Source: Microcebus murinus | Lineage: Eukaryota > Chordata > Mammalia > Primates > Cheirogaleidae | DNA length: 64,000 bases | Assembly (NCBI RefSeq): GCF_040939455.1 | Contig: NC_134109.1 | Coordinates: 38,209,501-38,273,500, forward strand | Reading direction: 5' to 3' | Shown: in pieces, positions 1 to 12,124 of the stretch | Numbering within the stretch: position 1 is the first letter of the stretch | How the letters are laid out: every line of letters begins with the position of its first letter | Program-made: the position numbers and the translations under genes | The notes under the pieces: model-generated | Database searches by the model: none | What the model was told of the DNA's origin: nothing | What the model saw: the letters and a program-made list of their open reading frames with translations, nothing else

Positions 1-299
1 ATTACTTTTATGATTTTTCCCACTTCTGATTGTGTTCCATTTTACATTTCTTATGTCATCTTTTTAAGTTGATTTAATGTAAATTTATATAAAAAGAAGG
101 CTTTATTACTCCTATAAAAGGCATCACTTGCTACAGAGTAATTGTGAAGACTAAAAAAAAAGAAAAACCAATGTTACTACATTTTAGTTAAATACCATCA
201 CCTCATTAGGCTATGATCCCCAAATCAAAAAAATAATAATCAAAAATAACAAAAATAAAAATAAAAAATAATGCCTTTTATTGTTGAAAGTTAGAGTAG
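1..299. other. AT-rich sequence, no gene seen
   Basis: This stretch is AT-rich, with an A-dominated tract around 225-272. No open frame, RNA gene or recognisable repeat could be supported. Confidence 0.6.
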
Positions 300-620
300 T
301 GAACATCAGAGGAGTGTTGAATATGTGCTAACATCAAACTGAGAATTTTTTCCTGAGATAATCAGAAAAATTGAAAGAAAGTTGGAAAAGAAAAAAACCT
401 GCCTCTGCAATGTTACCTCCTGCCATTCTCTCCCATCCCATTCCATGCTGACTCCTGGGGCCTCCATGTTGTTCTCCAATCTGCTGAGCTCACGTCTGCC
501 CCAGCACATTTGCACTTGCTGTACTCTTCCGCCGGATAGGTTTTCCCCCAGATCCTTGCAGAGCTCCATCTCTCACCTGCCACCGGACTTCAGATTGGTC
601 TTCTCTGACTGACCACAGGC
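300..620 (+). mobile_element. L2 (LINE) fragment, sense
   Basis: The segment around 505-545 (CAGCACATTTGCACTTGC, then CCCCCAGATCCTTGCAGAGC) follows the L2 3'-region pattern of a 'TTTGCACTTGCTGTTCC...CCCAGATCTT' string. L2 is an ancient mammalian CR1-type LINE. The copy is diverged and truncated, with no intact reading frame. Short open frames on both strands here are L2 debris and not genes. Boundaries are approximate. Confidence 0.6.
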
Positions 621-637
621 AGTAAAATAGCTCCTCA

Positions 638-668
638 TTCCTTCCTTCCTTCCTTCCTTCATTCATTC
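638..668. repeat. (TTCC)n/(TTCA)n microsatellite
   Basis: Short tetranucleotide run: CTTCC units followed by two ATTC units. It lies just after the L2 fragment. Likely length-polymorphic. Confidence 0.85.
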
Positions 669-1135
669 AGTCTGGGTTAACTTTCATCACAGTCATCTAT
701 TTTGCTTCCTTCCCTATCTGACTCTGTTTTTTTCTGAATGGCTGGGCTTGGATATACAAATAACCAAACAAAGTAATTATTTTCCTCTTATTTGCTAAAC
801 AATATTGTTTAGATTATATGTAGGATCAATTTTTGAAAAAAAATATGTGACTATGCAAAAAATACAGAAGAATTATACAAAACACCTTAACCATTTAATC
901 TTCAGGTAGTAGGAGTTATGGTGATTTTTATTTCCTTTGCTACTTTTCTGTATTGGCTGATTTCATTCCCAGTCACATCACTCAAAGATTACAAAATTTG
1001 TTTTTGTTATCAGAGAAGACAATAGGGCTGGTTCTATGTGAAAAAAAAATGAGTGCTATTCAACATAAATTCTCAGCACCTTATACTTGGGAGCCAGTAG
1101 GAGTAAGGGTATGGAAGCAAGCCTTGTTTAGGTGA

Positions 1136-1433
<298 letters not shown>

Positions 1434-2389
1434 TAAGGGAGTAAATTTGATGAGAGAAAATCTAGTTTACAAAATCACAGTTTAAATCCTTAACTCCAGG
1501 CAGCCACTGAAGTGGTTTTTTCCTGGTCAGACAAGGTGACTGTGGGTCACATGGGGTGATGTTAGAAAAACAAATCAGGGCTTCTGTCTGATTGATGGTG
1601 GGCGAGATATCTCCCCCTCCCAGGAAAGAAAGGCCATTCTATAATGCTAAAAAGCTTGTCAAGTCTGCAACGATCAGCATTTCCTCTCTTTCTGCCCCTA
1701 ATTCTGCTTAGAGCATTACAGTGCAGGCTCATGATCCAAACAAAATTAAGATCTGTTAAATTAATAATTCCATTGTCCCAATTAAGAATTTATTTTGCAC
1801 TTACAAAATTGAACCATAGCCCTGTGTATATTTTTAATGCAGGAAAACATCAGTAAAACAAATTTGTCATCTTCATTTATGTATTTTGGAGAAAGGTTTA
1901 TTTATACTCAGTGAAATGATAGCTTTTCTGGTAATTTCTCCTTTTCCCAGCAAAGAAAGCTTAATCTCCTTTCTGAAAATGATTCTATTTGGGCAGCAAA
2001 TCCTACATAGAAAATTGTTCCAGATCTCAAGTTATGTAACTGAAACAGATGGCATTCGCATGGCTTTGACATGTCAGGCTGCAATCATAGGACATGCTGA
2101 GGAGCCAGCGCTGGAGCCTTTCGGGGGAGGAGCAGGCAGCCCACGTGGCTGCAGGATCAGGTGAGGAACTGCACTCTGACTCAGCCTCCCATTTTCACAG
2201 CCCAGGAGCAAATTCCTCAGGATCCTAAAAGAGGTATAAATAGTCCTGGAAAAACTAGTGGCACATTTGAATCATAAAAATAAGTATCTCCTGTGGGAGA
2301 AAACAAGTCTCCCAGGGAATGTTCTACGGGAAGAAGGATTTAGTCACAGTTGAAATGTCACAGGCAGATGGACACCGAACTGGATGGGT
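1434..2389. other. No gene or repeat recognised
   Basis: Single-copy-looking sequence. It contains a moderately GC-rich patch at about 2090-2165 and a TATA-like box downstream. Short open frames exist, but none has recognisable protein features. Confidence 0.5.
2235..2243 (+). promoter_or_regulatory. TATA-box-like motif
   Basis: TATAAATAG lies at 2235-2243, about 75-145 bases after a GC-richer patch (2090-2160). The motif is a good match to a TATA box, but no transcript start or gene downstream can be shown. Such matches occur by chance in AT-rich DNA. Confidence 0.15.
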
Positions 2390-3810
2390 TCTAATTGCAC
2401 CTTGGGCTTGGAGCACAATGGGGCGAAAACAGGAAAAAGCGCTGTCTTCACAGAGCTTGCAATTTATGGAGGAAAAAGACAATCCTTCACTCACTCACTC
2501 ACTCACTCACTCAACACATGAACAAACAAACACATGTGAGAGTGATAAACGCCAAGGAAAAAAAAATGTTCCAGGAAGGGGAATAAGAAGATGTGTATAT
2601 GATAACTTAGATAGAAATCCTTGTTTAAAAAGATGACATGTGAGTAAAGACCTGAAGGAAATGAGAGAGCAAACCATGTACATATGTATCAGGGAAGAGC
2701 ATTCCAGTAGTGAGGGGAAACAGCAAGTGCTAGTGCCCTGAGCCAGGGGGCACCCCGAGTGTCCAAGGAACCACAAAACGTCCAGTGTGGCCACAGCAGA
2801 GCCCCACAGGGGGAGCCGTGTAGGATGAGGTCTGAGAGCTAATGTGAGGTTAGGTCAGATATGTCTTAAAGTTCATAGTTTGGAATCTGCCTTGGATTCT
2901 GAGTGAGATGGAAACCATTAGCAGGGTTTTGAGCAGGCAAACGACATGAGGAGAATTATCATGTACCAGGAGAGCTCTGTGTAGGAAATACACTGTGGGG
3001 CAGAGGTGGGTATGGGGAGTGAGGGCAGGGAGGAGGGGTTCAGAGGCTGTGGAGATAATCCAGGTGAGAGATAAAGGTGGTTTGGACCAGGATGGTGGCA
3101 GTGGTGGTAGAAGAAGTGGGCAAATTCTGGGTATATTTTGAAGATAGAATCAGCAGTTCTGGCTAATGGATTAGGTATACTGTGTGAGAAAAAAGGGGAG
3201 TCTAGGATCACTCCAGGGTTTGGGGGCTGCACAACTGGAAGTACAGAGTAGAGCTGAAAAGCATAATAAGAAGACAAAGAATGTGGGAGGCGCATGTGTG
3301 GGGGACATCGGGAAGTCAGTCTGAGATTGATTATGATTGATTATGTTTGATATTTCTACTAGACAGCCAAGTGGAAATGGTGCACTCACCATCTCAACTG
3401 GACATACAAGTGGTCAACTGAATATACAAGTCTGATGGACCAAGCAGAAATCTGGGCTGAGAACATAAATCATCAGCACATACATGGCACTTAAAGCCAC
3501 GAGGCTCGATGAGTTCACCTAGAGAGTGAGAGTGAGTGCAGAAACCAGGTGAACATGGAGAGAATGGCATTCTGTGTGGAACGCTGCAGCTCAGTAGCAT
3601 TCTGACCACCAGATTTAGCCAAGCAAGGTCATCACTGATCTTCATGGGAGCAGCTATGTAGAATCTGGAGCAAAAGGCTTGCTGGGCTGGGTTCAAGAGA
3701 GAATGCAGACATCAGACACAGTGAGCAAAGACAATCTTATTAAAAACATTTGCTTTACAGGGAAGGAGAAAAATGGGTAGTAGCTGAATGGGAAGATCAA
3801 GGATCAAGAG

Positions 3811-3814
<4 letters not shown>
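2390..3814 (-). mobile_element. Long L2 (LINE) copy, antisense
   Basis: Read on the minus strand, this follows the L2 3' region over about 1.4 kb. On the plus strand the landmarks come in order: GGAAGAGCATTCCAGTAG near 2692, CCAGTGTGGCCACAGC near 2780, GAAACCATTAGCAGGGTTTTG near 2911, GATAATCCAGGTGAGAG near 3054, TATTTTGAAGATAGA near 3133, GGATCACTCCAGGG near 3207, AGACAGCCAAGTGGAAATG near 3361, and GCACTTAAAGCCACGAGGC near 3487. It continues to the Alu insertion point at 3815. It includes the degenerate reverse-transcriptase end but no intact frame. Short open frames within it are repeat-derived. Confidence 0.8.
2487..2513. repeat. (TCAC)n microsatellite
   Basis: Six to seven TCAC units lie inside the antisense L2 copy. 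Confidence 0.85.
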
Positions 3815-3849
<35 letters not shown>

Positions 3850-4164
3850 AGACAGAGTCTCGCTTTCTTGCCTAGGCTAGGGTGAGTGCCGTGGCGTCAG
3901 CCTAGCTCACAGCAACCTCAAACTCCTGGGCTCAAGCGATCCTGCTGCCTCAGCCTCCCGAGTAGCTGGGACTACAGGCACGAGCCACCATGCCCGGCTG
4001 ATTTTTATATTATATATATTAGTTGGCCAATTAATTTCTTTCTATTTTTATGGTAGAGACGGGGTCTCGCTCAGGCTGGTTTTGAACTCCTGACCTTGAG
4101 CAATCCGCCCGCCTCGGCCTCCCAGAGTGCTAGGATTACAGGCGTGAGCCACCGCGCCCGGCCT
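3815..4164 (-). mobile_element. Strepsirrhine-type Alu, antisense, with target duplication
   Basis: A pure run of about 34 T (the reversed A-tail) is followed by a reverse-complement Alu with the AT-rich middle ATATATATTAGTTGGCCAAT and the end GAGCCACCGCGCCCGGCC. Flanking direct repeats TCAAGAGAAGATTTT at about 3804 and 4165 mark target-site duplication by L1 machinery. It interrupts the antisense L2. Low divergence and the intact duplication indicate a relatively recent insertion. Confidence 0.95.
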
Positions 4165-4180
4165 TCAAGAGAAGATTTTT

Positions 4181-4745
4181 AAAAACTTTTTAATACAGTA
4201 TAATATGAATATATATGATGAAAATGCATACAGACTAAGTATATAGCTCTATAGTTTCACAACCAAACACACCCAAGTAACTATTAATAACATCTTTTTT
4301 TAAGAAAAAGAATCTTACTAGCCCCCCAGAAGCCTCCTGCTGTCTTCCTCCCACTGTCCCCACCCAAGAGCAGCAACTATCCTGAACTGACTTCTAAAAC
4401 CAGAGATGCATTTTTTTCTGCTTTTGTACTTTGCATAAATGAAATCATATGATTCATGATCTTCTGCATCTGGCTTTTGCCTGTATTTTGTGTTTTTAAT
4501 ATTCACCCATATTGTTGCCTGTAGTTACAGTTTGATCATTCTTATTGTTGTATAATAAGCCATTTTGTGAGTATGCCAAGATTTATTTATCCAATATATT
4601 GTTGCTGGGCGAGAGGGTATTTTCCAGTTTTACAAATAGTGCTGCTATGACCATTCTAGTACATGTCGTTTGGTGAACATATGTCCACATTTTGCTGGGT
4701 CTATTTCTACGAGTGGAATTGCTGGGGCATAGAGTAGTAATCCTC
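4181..4745 (-). mobile_element. L1 3'-end fragment, antisense
   Basis: On the minus strand this resembles the 3' end of a mammalian L1. Plus-strand landmarks are ATGAAATCATATGATTCATG, CTTGTTGTATAATAAGCCAT-like text near 4540, GTTTTACAAATAGTGCTGCT near 4627, and GAGTGGAATTGCTGGGGCAT near 4711. It is old and truncated. Confidence 0.7.
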
Positions 4746-6984
4746 TGAGATCTGCCTGCAGGCACAGGTCGAGGTAAAGCAGTGATAACTGCATGTGCCT
4801 TCTCCTCCAGCTCACACTCATCCATCCAATTTGCTTTATAGGACTGGGAAAGACAGAGAACTCAGGATGCTTCACTGACCATATTGCAGGGCTAAGAATA
4901 ACACAGAAGCTCAAATATCCCTTTCCATAACTTCCTCTGCATTCGTCCATCAGACAAGGCATTTCACCAGCTTGCTGGAGGGGCTGAGGAACATGCCCTG
5001 GCTATGTTAGATTTCATTGTAAATCATCTAATAAACTATCTAGGAAAAGCATACTCTAGCTCAGCCTTGAACTTGTAATCATAGCAATCCTAACGAGGGC
5101 TAGTTAAGTTATAGCTGGACAGACTTCCTTGCCCTTTGCAACTATCTGCAGATGTTCATTGCTTATTTAGCCAATAAATTAAATATATCTTTGCATTTAA
5201 GAAAATTCCTTTCCCAATATCTATGTCCATCTAAAAGGAGTTTCATAACAGCACTATTTGTGACTAAAATCATGATATCCAAGGATTGAATTTTTATCAG
5301 AATGTATCTGATTATGCCTTTTATTCCCATGTTGAAAAATAATTAATGCAGTTGGTGGAAAGCAGTATTTTTCAGTGATGTAATCTTCTAGGTAAAACTA
5401 AAATCTTCCCCATTAAAAAAAACAACTTAATATTATATGCTTATCATTAATAACCAACATTTATATGTAATTATTTGTAACAACATTTATATGTATTATA
5501 TGTAATTAACTAAAGTCCATACTTCATTCAGATTTCCTTAGTATTTACCTAACGTCCTTTTCCTATTTTAGGATCCCATCCAGGATACATTACACTCAGG
5601 CTCTTCTTGGCTATGACATTCCTCAGACTTAGCCTTGTGTTTTAGGAATACTGATCAAGTACTTTGTAGAATGCTCTGTAATTGGGATTAATCTGATGTT
5701 TCTCTCATGATTGGGCTGGGTTATGGGTTTGGGGAGGAAGACCACAAAGATATAGAGCCATTTTCATCACATTATAGCAACATGACTTATCACTGTTGAT
5801 GCTGACCTTGATCACTAGGTTGAGGTAATTTGTCATGTTCCTCCACCATTAAAAGTTAAGCATGCTGTACTCTTTGGAAGGAAGTCACTAGATATAGCCT
5901 ATAGGAGTGTGTGCATGTGTATTTATATACGTGTGTGTATGTGTGTGTGTATATATAAAGGAGTAGGGAGTTATATTCTACCTCCTTGAGTGTGGAATAT
6001 CTATAAAAATTATTTAGAATTCTTCTGCATGGGAAATTTGTCTTTTTTCCCTTATTTACTTATTCAATTATTTATTCATATTAGTATGAACTCATAGTTG
6101 TTTATTTTATACTTTGGGTTATATTTTAATACCATATTATTTTATTGTTCAAATTGTTTCAGGTTTGGCCACTAGGAGCTCTTTCACTTGGCTACTGTAT
6201 CCCTTTGACATTCCCCTATCATTGTGTGTGTGTGTGCATGTGTGCGTGTGTGTGCGTGTTAAACACTTTCTTACTTTCTGGCACTGCAAGATCCAGGACC
6301 ATCTTGGATGTATGCTGACCCAATCCTAGAATCAGCCATTTCTCCAAGGAGCCCTGGTTTCTCTTTTTGGAGAATGGTATTAGAACCAATACATATTTCT
6401 TTGTTCTGTCAGCTAAGAGAGCCTAGAAAGCAATGATGCCCCAGCAGCAAGGAGAACCCCTAGTGTTCAGATCCTGCTTCTAATGCCAAAGAAATATGTA
6501 TACTAACCTCTGTTTGTATGTATATGCTTATATATGTATCTATGAATATTTCTGTATATACCATATATATCTACATTGAGCTAAACATAAGTTCATACTG
6601 GTAGCTCCAACTCTAATTTCTTACCACATGGACCTAGCTTATTCCTATCGCTTATCTGTGAACTCTCACTGTGCGAGAAATCTGGCTCCCACCATCCATC
6701 ATGCATTTACTTGACTGTTCAATTCCAGTATACATATTTAGCAGTACTGGAATAGTTCAACTTGAAACCCCATGGGAAATGACTTTATTAACTAGAGTAC
6801 AGTTGTGTGTACATTTTCTTTTGCCTTTAGTCTTACAGACACTACTCATCTCCAAAATTACTTAAGTCAGCACCTTCTTCTTTCACCTCCTGTAGTGAAG
6901 TTGTTTTATATATTTTTTAATACAGTAAGATCATTTTGTAGCTTCTTGCATTCCATCCCAGGATCTTCTGACTTTCTCAATGAT
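4746..6984. other. No gene recognised; TG-rich tracts only
   Basis: Sequence of moderate AT content without recognisable genes or clear repeats. Short TG/CA-rich low-complexity tracts occur at about 5917-5957 and 6223-6259. No splice-site and coding-frame combination stood out. Confidence 0.5.
6223..6259. repeat. (TG)n with CA/CG interruptions
   Basis: Alternating TG dinucleotides interrupted by GCATG and GCG. A 71-residue open frame crosses it, but the valine/cysteine repeat in that frame is a microsatellite artefact. Confidence 0.8.
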
Positions 6985-7690
6985 TTTTAATTAATTTTTT
7001 AATTTTTCATTATTTTATTCACATAAAATTTGTATGTATTTATAGGGTACATGTGATGTTATAATACAGGCATACAATGTGAATGAATCAAATTAGGATA
7101 ATTGGGGCTCAGTGATTTTTATATTTGCATACATTAAGGTTTATTCTTTGTGCTGTGAAGTTCTATGGATTTTGACATGGAACTTGCACAGTATCATGAT
7201 CTACAATTATAGTATCACACAGATGGTTTCATCACCCTAAGATACTCCCTGTGCTAAATCTATTTAATCCTTCCCTCCCTCTCCCTAAGCCCCTGGAAAT
7301 CAATGATACATTTTACTGTTTCTATAGTTTTGCCTTTTCTAGAAGGTCATATAATTGGAATCATACAGTATGTAGCCTTTCAGACTGCTCCTTTCACTTA
7401 GCACTATGCATAGATTGATTCATCCATGTCTTTTTGTGAACTGATAGCTCATTTCTTTTTATCACTGAGCAATATTCCATCATTTGGGTGTACCACAGTT
7501 TGTTTCTCCATTCACCTATTGAAGGACATCTTAGTTGCTTCTAGTTTTTGGCAATTATGAATACAGCTGCTATAAACATTTGTATTCAGGCTTTTGTGTG
7601 GACATAAATTCTCAGATCAATGGGGTAAATACCTAGGAGTTTAATTGCTGAATCATATGGTAAGACTATGTTTAGCTTACCACCTGCCCT
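6985..7690 (-). mobile_element. L1 3'-end fragments, antisense (probably two)
   Basis: At 6985-7120 the plus strand reads like the reversed terminal region of an L1 (TTATAGGGTACATGTGATG, then ACAGGCATACAATGTGAA). From about 7130 to 7690 there is a second reversed L1 segment with CCTGGAAATCAATGATACA, TTGGAATCATACAGTATGTA, GAGCAATATTCCATCATTTG, CCATTCACCTATTGAAGGAC and GAGTTTAATTGCTGAATCAT. These are typical of the end of L1 ORF2 and its 3' UTR. Both are non-coding remnants. Confidence 0.8.
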
Positions 7691-7879
7691 GTTTAGCTAG
7701 CTTGTGCCCCTGCTCAAAATCAGGTAGTGACTACCCCTATGATCACCAACAGCCTTTACCATCAGTTACTTCATGATTTCTTCCACCCTCATTCCAATTT
7801 TCAGCACATAAATATGTCTACTGAAGTCCCTCCTATGTAAGAATAAACATTCTTCATACTTTTCAAAGTCCTTTCACAT

Positions 7880-8070
7880 GCATTATTACAATACCTTTAA
7901 AATAGCAGAACAGGAGCTAACCTGTTCAACCTGGCTCTGGCCCTAACAATGGCCTAACACTGGGAAAGTATCTAAATCCTTTAACCTATAAAAGGGAAAC
8001 TAATAGAACCTATCTAAACCTACCTCTATGTGTTGTGAGGATTTAATGAGTACTTAGAGAATGCCCTCTT
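7880..8070 (+). mobile_element. MIR SINE, sense
   Basis: Matches the MIR core and tail pattern: CTGGCTCTGGCCCTAACAAT, then ATCCTTTAACCTATAAAA and TGTTGTGAGGATTTAATGAG. MIR is an ancient tRNA-derived SINE. Diverged copy with approximate ends. Confidence 0.75.
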
Positions 8071-9145
8071 GGACCAAGCCACATTGCTGTTTGGCCAAGA
8101 TTAGAATGTGAATCTTTTGATTCCTACTCCTTAGCTGCTTCCCCTGGAGACCAGATTATAGCCCAAGCTCATTTTTCCCTGTTACCTAGGCCCATATGTA
8201 GGCCTCAATGACATCAAAGCAATTGATCTGTAGATTTAGGAAAGACTTGTAATTTTTGTGCACATGCACGGCAGAGGAGGGATTTGTTTTTAGCCAAATA
8301 GGATGATCCAATAACCATTGACAGAAATAGTCTTTTCTCATCTTTAACTGGAATAAAAATAACAATAGACTTCATTTTAATGTCAAGGCTCTTAGATCAA
8401 TGAATGGGCTAAGCACTGAAATAGTTTAATGATCCATGAATTGAACTGCATGAACATGAATTTATGCATTAAACACTAGGGACATGAAATGGATCTGTTC
8501 AAAAACAAGTTTGGGCAGTTCACATCTGGTACATAGTGTTTTCAGAGTAAGGTTTAATTATTTTTAAGAGGTTTCAGAACTTTGTTTCCTGGCCAGAGAA
8601 TGCTTATCTGCTTTATGCTAGTTTTTACCTGTAGAGTTTTTGTCTCTGTGACATCATATATTCCCTCCTGTATTTTAAAATGCATTGTGCAATGGTGGGA
8701 ACCGATCTAAGGTTAATCATACCCTAGCAGTCCTTGAGCATGCTAGCAGTTACTGAGAAAATTTCAAGAAGGATGTTATTTCAGAATATACCATGGTCTC
8801 TCCTATATGGTCAAGTTGACTTCCTAGAATCATTCTGTTGCTTATGTAAGCAGTGAAAGTGCAAAAATCCTTGAGGACCAATAAACAAAGATTAATATTA
8901 TATTTGCAAAATAAGCAAATGCAAAAAATCTACAATGTTTTTACATACACATGCACGCACATACACACACACACACATGCATGCGTAAACATACCTGTGT
9001 TGCAACTTGTTTGGCTTGGACTAGAGGGATGTGTGGGACGTGACTGGAACTATCAATGAGGATCATCAGATTTTCAAATGACTTACAATGAGTGATATCA
9101 ATCATAAACACACTGAATTATCCAATTAATCATGGGCAAATTCTA
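8071..9145. other. No gene recognised; short CA tract
   Basis: No repeat or gene was recognised apart from a CA-rich tract at about 8949-8985 (ACACACACACACACATGCATGC). Confidence 0.5.
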
Positions 9146-9276
9146 CAGGGTGTCCCAAAAGTTGCCTCACGTAGGAAAAATGGGAAACTATAGCTAAGTG
9201 TTCCTTTATTTACAAAATATTCATTATAAAATTTTACAAAATTTTTCCTTTGTATGGAACCTTTTGGGACACCCTG
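9146..9276. mobile_element. Tc1/mariner-type MITE, 131 bp
   Basis: The element begins CAGGGTGTCCCAAAAG and ends with its exact reverse complement CTTTTGGGACACCCTG, giving 16-bp perfect terminal inverted repeats. The interior is AT-rich and non-coding. The left flank is TA (9144-9145), the target dinucleotide of Tc1/mariner transposases. The right flank is TG, a one-base change from TA. With no transposase frame it is non-autonomous and must have been moved by a related full-length element. The perfect TIRs suggest it is younger than most DNA transposons of primates. The family name is not assigned. Confidence 0.88.
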
Positions 9277-9529
9277 TGGTTTAGAAACCATTTATAGATA
9301 AAATCACATTTTAGTCACAACAGAAAAGTTTAAAGATATAAATATTTTAAGTAAATGCTGATTATGACTTAATGCCTTTAGTAGGGAAGAATAAAGATCA
9401 AATTCATCCAGTGTTCTGTTTACAATTATAATGTGAAGGATAGTTCTCTACCAGGTGGGTCAATGTCAGATAGGAGTATGATTTATACTCCTATGAAAAA
9501 AAGCAAGAGGTGTGGCGTCTATTTGTTCC

Positions 9530-9660
9530 CTAGTTTACTTAGTTCATTCATTCTACAGATATTCAGCATTTGCTATGTACTTGGCGTTGAACTTAGCACT
9601 GGGGATCAGATAACCCAATGATGTTTGGAGGACTGAAACAGTTACAGAGCAAGTGGGCTA
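9530..9660 (-). mobile_element. L2 3'-end fragment, antisense
   Basis: Plus-strand text near 9541-9610 (TTCATTCATTCTACAGATATTCAGC, then CTATGTACTTGGCGTTGAAC and AGCACTGGGGATCAGATAAC) is the reversed L2 terminus pattern of 'ATTGAGCACCTACTATGTGCCAGGC...GCTGGGGATA'. Confidence 0.65.
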
Positions 9661-9883
9661 ATTGACTAGAAGTTTTTATTTAAAGTTGAATGCTCAGGCA
9701 CAATAAAACAACCAAACAATTTTGGCTAGTTTTACCTGTGCACACTCAATATATCCACACCCTCTTTCTACTAAGCCTCTCTTGGCATCCTTGCCTACTT
9801 TCTAACTAGTACTGGATATATAACTCCAACAGATATACTGGCTATAAGTGACCAACTTACTTGCATAAAAATGCAAACAATCT

Positions 9884-10208
9884 GCCGGGTGTGGTAGCTC
9901 CCGCTTGTAATCCTAGCACCCTGGGAGGCTGAGGCAGGAGGATCGCTCAAGGTCAGGAATTTGAGACCAGCCTGAGCAACAGTGAGACCTCGTCTCTACT
10001 AAAAATAAAAAGAAATTAATTGGCCAACTAAAAATATAAAGAAAAAATTAGCTGGGCATGGTGGCGCATGCCTGTAGTCCCAGCTACTCGGGGAAGCTGA
10101 GGCAGAAGGATCGCTTGAGCCCAGGAGTTTGAGGTTACCGTGAGCTAGGCTGACACCAGGGCACTCTAGCAGGGGCAACAAGAGTGAGATTCTGTCTCCA
10201 AAAAAAAA
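9884..10208 (+). mobile_element. Alu with strepsirrhine-type middle, sense, target duplication GCAAACAATCT
   Basis: Starts GCCGGGTGTGGTAGC and runs through AATCCTAGCACCCTGGGAGG, an AATTAATTGGCCAACTAAAA middle segment, GTCCCAGCTACTCGGGGAAG, and an A-tail at about 10200-10208. An exact 11-bp direct repeat GCAAACAATCT flanks it at 9873-9883 and 10209-10219. The copy is more diverged in its second monomer (CCAGGGCACTCTAGCAGGGG) than the other strepsirrhine-type Alus here. Confidence 0.95.
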
Positions 10209-10319
10209 GCAAACAATCTTAATCCATTCACTTCAACTATGCTTTAAGTATAATGTGAGTTCGATAAATATGCCATTTAAAAATGTGGTTTGAGATTTCA
10301 AATTTTCACTTAAAAACAT

Positions 10320-10760
10320 CAAACTGAACCCAGAAATGATCACAACAGAGGCAAGAGATTTCTTAGAACTTCTTTCTACTGTGTATTTCCTAGAACTATT
10401 TTCCTATAGCTTATTTTTTCATTTCGCATCACAGATAACTATTTGCTTAATGTGTTTAATTCCTCTGCAATTAGATTTGCAGAACATATTATTTAATTTT
10501 AATAAAACAGCTTTGAATCACAGCCAAATTGCTGTAGGACAAGCAGATTTTGTTTTCTTACAATTTTATCAGTGAAAAATGAGGATACCAATATTGAAAT
10601 GTCACAAATATGCAATTTTAAGTCAAACATCTGTGTTCCCTTAAAGGAGAATATCTTTTCTGAAGCTTGCGAGCTTCCATTAGTGAACAAATTAGTTAAA
10701 CAGACATTTGCAATGAAAGAAAATTCCCATTAGTTTTGTTGAGTTTTTTTTGTTTCATTA
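10320..10760. other. Repeat-free AT-rich block, possible conserved non-coding DNA
   Basis: No recognised repeat. The block has high sequence complexity despite AT richness and several homeodomain-type TAAT/ATTA cores around 10440-10500. The 79- and 63-residue open frames here overlap on opposite strands and show no protein-family features. Regulatory function is only a guess. Confidence 0.25.
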
Positions 10761-11930
10761 TGGGTTTATTCTATTATTAAAATAGAAAAATGCATACATT
10801 TATAGAAGAATAAGGAAAAACAATCAGTTCTGGTTCCACTAGGCAAATGATTCTGGTGTGCTTCACTGAACACATGATGTAATCTAAGCCCTTAAGAAGC
10901 CGGTTCCTATCCCTGGCTTGACAGAGCATCTGTTTCTCACAGACGCCTGAAAAAATACTGAGCCCCTCTGGATGGTGGGGCTCATTTCTGGTCATTGCAC
11001 TACTTTTAGCACAGAGTGCAACCATGTATTCTGTTTTTAAGGGATGAAAGGTTATAGATGATTGTGTTGATCATACTCCGGATTCTTGTACCCAAAAGAA
11101 AAATCACACTTAATTCATGGCCCATGCTTGTACAAACAACAAGAAACACCATGTCTAGTACTGCAAAAAAGCCAGTGGAAGAAACAATCATCTCTTATTC
11201 AGACACACTGTAGTAGTGAAAAGCGCATACCCAGTACAAAAAAAGGGGCACCTACTCTTCTAGGTTCTGGGGATTGCTGTGTTTGATAACTTCAGAAGGA
11301 CACTGACAAGGTGGAAGGTGAGTGCAATCCTGGTTTTTTCACTGCTGGTACAGAGCACCCAGTGAGCACACAAATATTTGTTGAGTGAATGAAAAGAGAA
11401 CAACTAGAACCGTGAAGGAGTTCTAAAACAGGACTAAAACAGGCCATGCGGTTAAAGGAAATGAAGCTACTTAGCCAGAAAGGAGGAGTCTTACGAAGCA
11501 CAATAGTTCTTTTAGTATTTGAAAGAACTTTTCACGTAGAGGAAGACTTAGACTCAATTTGAGAGACTCTAGGGAACAAAATAAGTGACTGTATGAAGAG
11601 GAACTTACAATTAGAGCTGCCCCAAATGGAACAGTAACCACTGTAATAACACTGGGTAAGTCTTGACCATTCTAATTCTTAACTAGTTCCCACATCTTCC
11701 TTTCACTGAACTTGTTTATTCATTCATCCATTCATTCAAAAACACATATGTACATGAGTATATACTTATCTCTAAACTCATCAAGTTATATACATTAAAT
11801 ATGTACAGCCTTTTGTGTGCTAATCATACCTCAAGAAAGTGGTTTAAAAACAACCACCACCAACAACCCCCCCAAAAATAAACCCCCCACAAAAATATAC
11901 ATTGAGCTCTTTAAATATACAGGTGCTCTA
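10761..11930. other. No gene recognised; short L2 end near 11330
   Basis: Mostly unrecognised sequence. At about 11337-11395 the text CAGAGCACCCAGTGAGCACACAAATATTTGTTGAGTGAATG resembles a sense L2 3' terminus. At 11700-11740 there are ATTC-type short repeats. Confidence 0.45.
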
Positions 11931-11931
11931 A

Positions 11932-12124
11932 CAGTAGTCCCCAACCTTTTGGCTCCAGGGACTGTTTATTGTCATGGAAAGCAATCTTTTCATGGACTCC
12001 GGAGGCGGGCAATGGTTTTGGAATGATTCAAGAGCATTACATTTATTGTGCACTTTATTTCTATTATTACATTGTAATATGTAATGAAATAGTTATGCAA
12101 CTCACCCTAGGTTGGGGACCCCTG
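11932..12124. mobile_element. Non-autonomous hAT DNA transposon, old
   Basis: Starts CAGTAGTCCCCAACCTTTTG and ends AGGTTGGGGACCCCTG. The ends are inverted repeats with a few substitutions, characteristic of hAT elements. The interior retains GATGATTCAAG-type and ATTTATTGTGCACTTTATTT motifs of a common primate hAT family (Charlie/Zaphod group; exact name uncertain). It is internally deleted, with no transposase. No clean 8-bp target duplication was found. Confidence 0.85.
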
